Positions 9,101 to 14,644 of a stretch of DNA of 14,644 nt are shown one piece after another (positions within the stretch are counted from its first letter, which is position 1; each line of letters opens with the position of its first letter). The DNA is from Phoronis ovalis (taxonomy: Eukaryota; Phoronida; Phoronidae). The stretch covers positions 8,606 through 23,249 of the forward strand of contig JAOXYB010079166.1 of assembly GCA_028565635.1 (NCBI GenBank), given 5' to 3'. The translations under genes and the position numbers were made by a program. The notes below the pieces were generated by a model. That model saw only the letters and a program-made list of their open reading frames with translations, was not told the DNA's origin and searched no databases.

Positions 9101-9190
9101 GCGGAAGTATTTTTCTGATTTGGATTTTCTCCTACCCTTTCTTGCACAAATTACATCTCTACTGCGCTAGATATTATTTGATAGGCATCC
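6157..9190. other. Long AT-rich stretch without a convincing gene
   Basis: About 3 kb with frequent stops in all frames. Together with neighbouring sequence it may be the first intron of the zinc-cluster gene (5739-9205). Weak coding-like traces on the minus strand are listed separately at 7947-8207 and 8625-8780. I see no tRNA, rRNA, CRISPR or recognisable transposase or reverse-transcriptase sequence. Confidence 0.55.
7947..8207 (-). pseudogene. Possible decayed coding remnant with two in-frame stops
   Basis: One minus-strand frame from an ATG at 8207 to a TAG at 7947 has only two internal stops in 87 codons: TGA at 8162-8160 and TAG at 8048-8046. Its residues are composed like protein, with a basic then aromatic/hydrophobic stretch (about 8159-8060) and a soluble-looking end (SAKVFVEGKRLSPLESL). 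In DNA this AT-rich more stops would be expected, but I selected this frame by eye, so chance is a real possibility. Family not recognised. Confidence 0.15.
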
Positions 9191-9205
9191 ACCTGCTATT
9201 CTTAC

Positions 9206-9240
9206 CTGAGTTTCAACCAAATGACGTCTGTTAATTCTAC
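9206..9240 (-). other. Candidate leader exon ending in a strong donor
   Basis: The minus strand reads GAAACTCAG|GTAAGAAT with the junction at 9206/9205, a near-perfect donor. Its 5' limit cannot be set; an AGACGTCA cAMP-element-like sequence lies just before it. Splicing to 5738 would make it the distal first exon of the zinc-cluster gene and remove 3467 bases. Confidence 0.3.
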
Positions 9241-9387
9241 TTAAGCAATTGTTCTATGTCATGAAATAATAATAATGTTACTTGATCTGCATGCTTTAAT
9301 ATAAATGATTCATATTGCATATAAAAATGCGATAATAAACTGTAATCTAAGTGTTTTGCCTCCATTAGTGCTCATATTCAGCTAGAA

Positions 9388-9423
9388 ATTATTATTATTA
9401 TTATTATTACTACTATTATTTTT
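9388..9423. repeat. (ATT)n microsatellite
   Basis: Seven ATT units in a row are followed by an ACT-interrupted continuation (actactattattt). It is a simple repeat in the region upstream of the large plus-strand gene. Confidence 0.92.
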
Positions 9424-9590
9424 TTCATAATTTTTTAGTAAATGTATCTTTTAAATTTTAAAACTAAATTTACAGTTTTACCAATTAGGGAGTAAAAGCA
9501 GTCTGCCTCTATAGGGATTAATTGTAAAGGAAAGAATAATAGAGATAAATTACGCGAATATATTATTATGCGTTAAAATCTGCATAAATT

Positions 9591-9615
9591 TTACGTCACA
9601 AAATAAGTGACATCA
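9591..9615 (+). promoter_or_regulatory. Pair of CRE/ATF-like sites upstream of the large plus-strand gene
   Basis: TTACGTCA at 9591-9598 and TGACATCA at 9608-9615 are both close to the TGACGTCA consensus bound by CREB/ATF bZIP factors. They lie about 90-110 bases before the start codon, so they are well placed for a promoter. No TATA box was seen at a fitting distance. Confidence 0.35.
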
Positions 9616-9703
9616 CATTTACTCTCTACAACGTTTCCATCCTTAATATTGTAGCTTTGTCTTTCTTATTCGAACGACTGGTTCGTAGTGAGAGACAAGC
9701 GCA

Positions 9704-12700
9704 ATGCACAAGGCTTTGTTCCAACAGTTGCGGCACCATTTGCCTCTTATCATTGGAGGACTAGGGGCAGCAGGAACACTCGGCCTGGTATATTATTTTT
9801 TGAAGAAATCTCAAGCACTTAGCCGGAGTAATTCTCAGACAAACTGTCAGAAAGACGTAAGTAGAATATATAACAAGTGAGTTCTATATATATTGAAGTA
9901 TGGACTATTTTAAATGCGAAATTACAGTACGTGACGCAATATATCTACAAATTGTTTTTTTCCTGTTAAATCACCATTGTCTTCAAACAGGTGGAAATCG
10001 GTCGCGTTGAAGAAGAGTTTTGCAACTGTCCTCTCTATACTGAACAAAAACCAATAGAAGATCAAACAAAGAAAAGCCTACCAGAGGACGCGTCTGAGTT
10101 GTCTGATTCTACTGCAAACACAGACTGTGAAGATGAAGAAGAAGATGATGAGATCTTTTTAACACCAGAAAAATCAAGGGAAGAACATGTAGATAAGGAA
10201 GGTCCCAACGGTAGTTCTGAATCTTTTTATGATGCGAAATCTTCTCGGAATGACAGTTCTCAGAAGAGGATTTGCGATGGTGAAGATTCAAAAATAATGC
10301 TCGAACAGTTGTCTTCTGACAATAATATAAACATGTTTGGAATTCTGGATCCAGGAAACAAAACTCATAAGCAAAAGGGCCAAATTGCGCCTGAATACAT
10401 TAATAACGGTCACACAATGAATTATCCTGCTCATCAAAGTACTGTTGACAATATTCCAAAAAACAGGTTTACTGATGATAACTTACATGTGGTACCAGAG
10501 CACTTTTATACTGACAATAAGGAAACTGCTTCCATGATTCGTGCTAGCGACTGCTATGACGTCATTACCAATGTGGCACCAAAGCAGTTGTTTGCTGGTT
10601 GTAACATGACTACCTTCGAATCAGATTTGTCTCCCTCTCGTGCGATATCTAAAGAACTTTACAAACTGACAGAAAAAGTAACGTTACAACTGAAACAAGA
10701 CTGTGAATATGAAAACGAAAAAGACACTGCTGTTATCCTTAGCCCTGAATCAATGAAAAGCAATGACAGAAATAGCCAGTTTTCTCCATCATGTGAACAG
10801 AATTTAAGTGAACATGAAAAGAAACATTACATAAACAAAGAAGTTGAAAGTTCTGCTGATGACGACACAATTAATCTTAGTCCGGAAATAATTAGGAAAT
10901 ATCAAACAAATCTAAAAGCATCCAAATCGTATACTGTAAAGAACAATCTTGATGAAAAAGATGGGAATAGCGATAACAGCCCTATGAAACTTAAGACAAG
11001 AACATCAAGTGATTACGTCACATATAACGTTATACCTGAAAGATGTCCAGTAAAGAGAGTTGCTGAAAAGGAAACGGAAGTAAATGTATGTAGTTTTACT
11101 GATGCTATGTCAGACGAAACGGTCTTAGATGAAAGACACAAAAATAACATTATTCCACCAAACGAAAGAAAGAATTTGTCCTCGGAATTGTCAAAGAAGT
11201 CGTTATTGGATGAACCACAAATACCCAGAATTTTGTCTGCTGACATTGAGAAACATTCCGAGCAAAGGAGTGATTCATTGAAGCAGACACACAAGAATCC
11301 CTGTTTAAATGATTCAAGCATGGAGCAGAATAGCAGCATGTCAATCCGAGACGAAAAAAGTTCATCGATAACTCTAAAACTAGTCACCACAACTTCAAAT
11401 GAAAGTTCTGTCTCAGAAGTACAACATGAAGAGAAATGTATCAACAATTACAATGACATAAAATATGTGGTGTCAGAAGTAGCCAAAAAAACATCTTTAA
11501 ATCTTAAAGATAACTTACAATCAACAAACCAGGACTCTCGCAAAACAATGCAGCATATTGCAACACATCGTTCGTTTTCGCCCAGCAGCGAAGAGCAAAG
11601 TAGTGATCCAGAAACTCCATTAAATCAGTCGGAATCTATTTTAATCGAAAAAGACATGATAGATCTGGTCAATTCTATGCCTCATCTATCTACAGACTGT
11701 GATTTTAAAATAAAGTTGATTGTCGAGAGATCACCAAAGAAGTCTAGAACCGAAGAAAGCCTAAGAATAACTAAAAATGCAGACAAGAGTCTAGATTTAA
11801 ATTTGAATAATGACAAAAGCCCAAACATAGACGAATATACACAGACAGACCAAAAAACAGTAGATAAAATTAAAGCTCTCTCTTTGAAGGCAGACGATAT
11901 TATTGATAAAATGGACACCATTTTGAAACAGACGGATGTTCTTGAATATGATATTTCAGAATTTGATTCACCAGAAAGAGAAATCCTAAATGAAAGCATT
12001 TCGGTTAATAAAATGCATCGAAAACGTAAATTAAGAAAAACAAATCACAATATTGATAGTCCAAAAAAGGAAACTTGTGGCAATTGTAGTCCTAATTCTA
12101 TACATAGTACCGTTGACAAAACTACTCCAGAGCATTCTGAAGAAAAAAATGAGTACAAAAATGCTGAAAATGAAATAAATGGCGAAGAAATAAAATTTGA
12201 TAGAAAGTCAAAATTTAAATTGGCACGCCCTAAATCAATAACTCTGACCAATCCTTTAAATACCCCTGATACATCTTCAAGCTACAAAAGAAGTCCACAT
12301 CTAAATGTCGCTATGAAAAAAATACTTCAACAGTTTTACTCTCCACCTTGGTATAAAAAAACAGAAATTGAATCTCCAAAAACGCAATCAGAACATGCTG
12401 GAAGCCCAGATGGAAAAGCAATAGAAGATTTCGTCTATTTAAATAAAGAATCCAAACAAACTTGTAAACGTTTTAAACAAAGTAGTTCGTCGAAAATAAG
12501 AAGAAGGAAAATACCAAAGGTTGGATCACATTTAATAAGCACAGATTCTGAAAGCGATTTTGAAGACAGTTTGCAAAACATTATTACAAAAGCAGATGAA
12601 TCTTTGTCAACATTATATCGTTACGAAATTCTAGAAAGAAAAACTCATGGAAAGAGTTTGTTTGATGAAATTATGGAAGCAAGCGCGTTAGAACATGCTG

Positions 12701-13893
12701 TTGGGGACAATCTTCCGCCTGTTACTAAAGTAATCAAACTATCTCCAAGCAATTCGCAAGAAAAACAGAAATCGCCCACAGATCGAAATTCCTCTTCACA
12801 AGCGGTTCAAACAGTACCAATTCCAACTCAAAAGAGTAAACTGTCGCACATGAACAGACATTCAAAATGTATGTTTCTCAATATGAGCGCAGCAGCTTGT
12901 GATGCAAAGTCGGGTAACAGAACTATGCCTTATGCTTCTACTTGTGGCACGAGTAGAGTTAGACGTCAGCCGAACTGTGACAATGACGAAATTGCAAAGT
13001 TTAATTCTAAGATTCCATCAATTAGTACCAAATCTAAGTCACAGAAATCGCTGACTACAACGAAAATACACAAAAGCAAGATTCCTACCCTATGTAAAAC
13101 AACCGTTCTCAGAAAATCTCATAACTTAAAACCTTCTACAAAATCATTTATACCTCTTCCTAGTAAGAAGGGTCCCATGGTTCAAAATAAAAACAAATTT
13201 GTTTACTCTGTTTTCGATTGTAGAAATCCTATGCAGGTAGATAACATTACAAGTAACATTTACGGTAAACGTTTATCTCTAGCAGATCATATGTGCGGCG
13301 ATTCTTTAGAGAAATGTTCTCCAACTAAGAAAGTATACAATTCACTATCCGAACCGGAATTAGAAATATTAACTTTGAAGTTTAGGAATGTAAATTTACT
13401 GTCAACTGCTCATAACATCAATAAAGAAACACAGTGTGACTTCGATGATCAAACAATCAGGGACATTTGCGAGAATTACCTTAATAAAAAAGACACAGCT
13501 GAAACCAAAATACAAAACAAGAAAAGAAAAACTGGTTTCAACCAGCAACGTCTAACGAAACAAACTAGAAGACGATTGCGAACACTGCCAGCCAAGGAAA
13601 TCGTGCACAATAAATCGCTTTATCTCAACAAAAAGTCAGAAAAACAACCTCCACAACAGACAACATTACAAAAGAAAACAATTTTACACAGCACATCAAA
13701 TCTAAAAACTTCAGTAGATGTATCACGGGGAACAAAATACAAAAAATTTGGAGGAATCACGTTTGTTGCCAAATGTACTAACAAAAAACCGCAACAGACT
13801 TCTAAGAAACTTAATAAATGTAAGCACAAAGTTGATCCGAATAATCCAAATGAAAGAACACATGATAATGGCGGTGATATCCATAGGACATAA
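9704..13893 (+). CDS. Large membrane-anchored, mostly disordered protein with FFAT-, SxIP-, LC8- and PPxY-type motifs
   Basis: The coding sequence joins 9704..9856 to 9991..13893, giving 1351 residues. The start is the first ATG; an in-frame TGA lies 15 bases upstream. Exon 1 (51 residues) holds one hydrophobic segment, residues 14-33 (GGLGAAGTLGLVYYFL), flanked by HH and KK, which suggests a signal anchor with the bulk in the cytosol. The length and the basic flank fit the outer mitochondrial membrane or the ER. The rest is polar and low in structure, with many SP/TP sites. Motifs (whole-protein numbering): acidic tract about 98-105; FFAT-like SFYDAKS 129-135; TQT at 668-670; helical stretch about 672-701; PPWY 836-839; SKIP 1057-1060 and 1080-1083; SFIP 1103-1106; TQC in KETQCD 1196-1201; basic end about 1222-1332. 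No enzyme domain is seen and the family is not recognised. A tether or adaptor role is inferred. Confidence 0.85.
9857..9990 (+). other. Phase-0 intron of the large plus-strand gene
   Basis: The donor GAC|GTAAGTAG at 9857 and the acceptor TTGTCTTCAAACAG at 9990 enclose 134 bases, and both sides are phase 0. The first codon after it is GTG (Val), an internal codon rather than a start. Confidence 0.92.
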
Positions 13894-14180
13894 CACCATA
13901 ACTATATGCATGCAGTGAAAACATTCAGGAGGGAGCACATACATCTGTTAGAGGGTGGTGGTATTGTTATCAATGATAGGGTGTATGAGAGAATATTTTT
14001 TGATAAACTTTTTTAATTAGACTTATAGCAGCTTCATTCTGATATTTAGTGTCTTTATGTAAATAGTACTTGTACCAAGAATTGTGTGCTAGCAGAAATA
14101 GATGATTATATACCATGAATTTAACTAGAATCCCGACTACAGTCATTCTTTATAAATAAAAGAATATAAATAAATCTCCA
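13894..14180 (+). other. 3' UTR of the large plus-strand gene
   Basis: AT-rich sequence from the TAA at 13891-13893 to the poly(A) signals, about 285 bases. The short open frames overlapping 13718-13944 on both strands are shadows of the coding exon and UTR. Confidence 0.65.
14155..14174 (+). terminator. Tandem poly(A) signals AATAAA
   Basis: AATAAA occurs at 14155-14160 and again at 14169-14174, the first canonical hexamers after the stop codon. Cleavage would fall roughly 10-30 bases further on. Confidence 0.7.
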
Positions 14181-14189
14181 TCGTATTTA

Positions 14190-14644
14190 GCACGTTTTGG
14201 AAGTACTGTATTTATTTTATTTTAGTAGCCGGTTTAGTAGGCGTTTATTATACGTCAAACATCAGTTCTGGTTCAAGAGACCGGTCCACAAGAAAAACGA
14301 TTACAGCAAAAAGTGACATATTTTCACAGTTTTTTCCCTTTATACAGATAAGTACTACATTAAATGTAGCAATACTTGCTAATACTCGTATTAGAATAAT
14401 TTAAATATCAAAATAAACAAACCAAGATTGGCTATAATGATATCATATCTTATGTTACAAGTATGACATGAGAAAAATTCCCAGCAACAGAGATGCCCGA
14501 CAAGAATGCAATGTTCATTAAATCCTTAACCTTTTGTTGGAACCATGCCCAGCTGGTATGTTGTTAAAATATTTGTTATATAAAATATAACTCTCCTAAT
14601 AAATATAAATAAACAGTAGTTTTTTCTCAAAAAAATATTATATA
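14190..14644. other. Downstream intergenic sequence
   Basis: AT-rich and without long open frames. A minus-strand AATAAA at about 14245 (plus TTTATT) and further plus-strand AATAAA hexamers near 14600-14612 are seen, but none can be tied to a gene in this window. Confidence 0.5.

Noticed and set aside
9315-9377. 21-codon minus-strand ORF starting MSTNGGKTLRLQ
   Set aside because: Very short, with no donor before its stop and no other support; likely chance.
9991-9993. GTG at 9991 as a start codon
   Set aside because: It directly follows a good acceptor, and exon 1 joins it in frame as an internal Val.
10109-10291. Minus-strand 60-codon frame rich in His and Leu
   Set aside because: It is the antisense of the Glu/Asp/Ser-rich start of the plus-strand exon, a typical shadow.
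11013-12251. Minus-strand open frames of 68-144 codons under the large plus-strand exon
   Set aside because: They lie wholly inside a 1300-codon intact frame on the other strand and have shadow-like composition, with no splice or promoter signals of their own.
13620-13944. Small frames on both strands at the end of the large gene
   Set aside because: They overlap the real coding end and its 3' UTR and have no independent support.
14573-14590. gttata/tataac palindrome near the right edge
   Set aside because: Only six-base arms in AT-rich sequence; no pattern around it.

Overview
The window looks like nuclear DNA from an invertebrate animal, most likely an arthropod. It is AT-rich. Coding regions are split by GT-AG introns, two of them short (134 and 407 bases), and branch-point/pyrimidine-tract acceptors and AATAAA poly(A) signals are visible. 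There are long gene-free stretches, microsatellites, and no bacterial operon signals. Species cannot be named from the sequence. No protein here could be assigned to a named family, so gene symbols are left empty.

Layout. (1) Bases 1-2667, minus strand: a single-pass membrane receptor-like gene. A first coding exon encodes a signal peptide, a Cys-containing ectodomain, one EGF-like module, a probable fibronectin-III-like module and a transmembrane helix. A phase-1 intron follows, then a long basic/Ser-rich cytoplasmic tail with a PP1-docking-type RVxF motif. The end of the tail (1-476) is unclear: coding-like sequence continues past the apparent stop but changes frame, so the gene probably runs off the left edge. 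(2) Bases 2668-5009: noncoding, with a candidate TATA box and leader exon for gene 1, a small GC-rich island and a clear hairpin. (3) Bases 5010-5729, minus strand: an intronless 239-residue coding exon for a Cys/His-rich, probably zinc-binding protein of unknown family, preceded by a splice acceptor and a minimal upstream ORF. (4) Bases 5740-9590: about 3.8 kb without a convincing gene, with two good minus-strand donor sites that may end alternative leader exons of gene 3, and weak coding-like traces. (5) Bases 9704-13893, plus strand: a two-exon gene for a 1351-residue, largely disordered protein with an N-terminal membrane anchor. It carries short motifs that look like adaptors for VAP (FFAT-like), EB proteins (three SxIP), dynein light chain LC8 (TQT-type) and WW domains (PPxY). 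Two poly(A) signals follow.

Genes 1 and 3 are transcribed leftwards and gene 5 rightwards. If the 9206 donor belongs to a leader exon of gene 3, genes 3 and 5 share a divergent promoter region around 9240-9640. Nothing shows that the three proteins act in one pathway. The most interesting candidate is the right-hand gene, whose motif combination predicts a membrane-anchored link between an organelle, the ER and microtubules. That function is inferred from motifs, not from homology.
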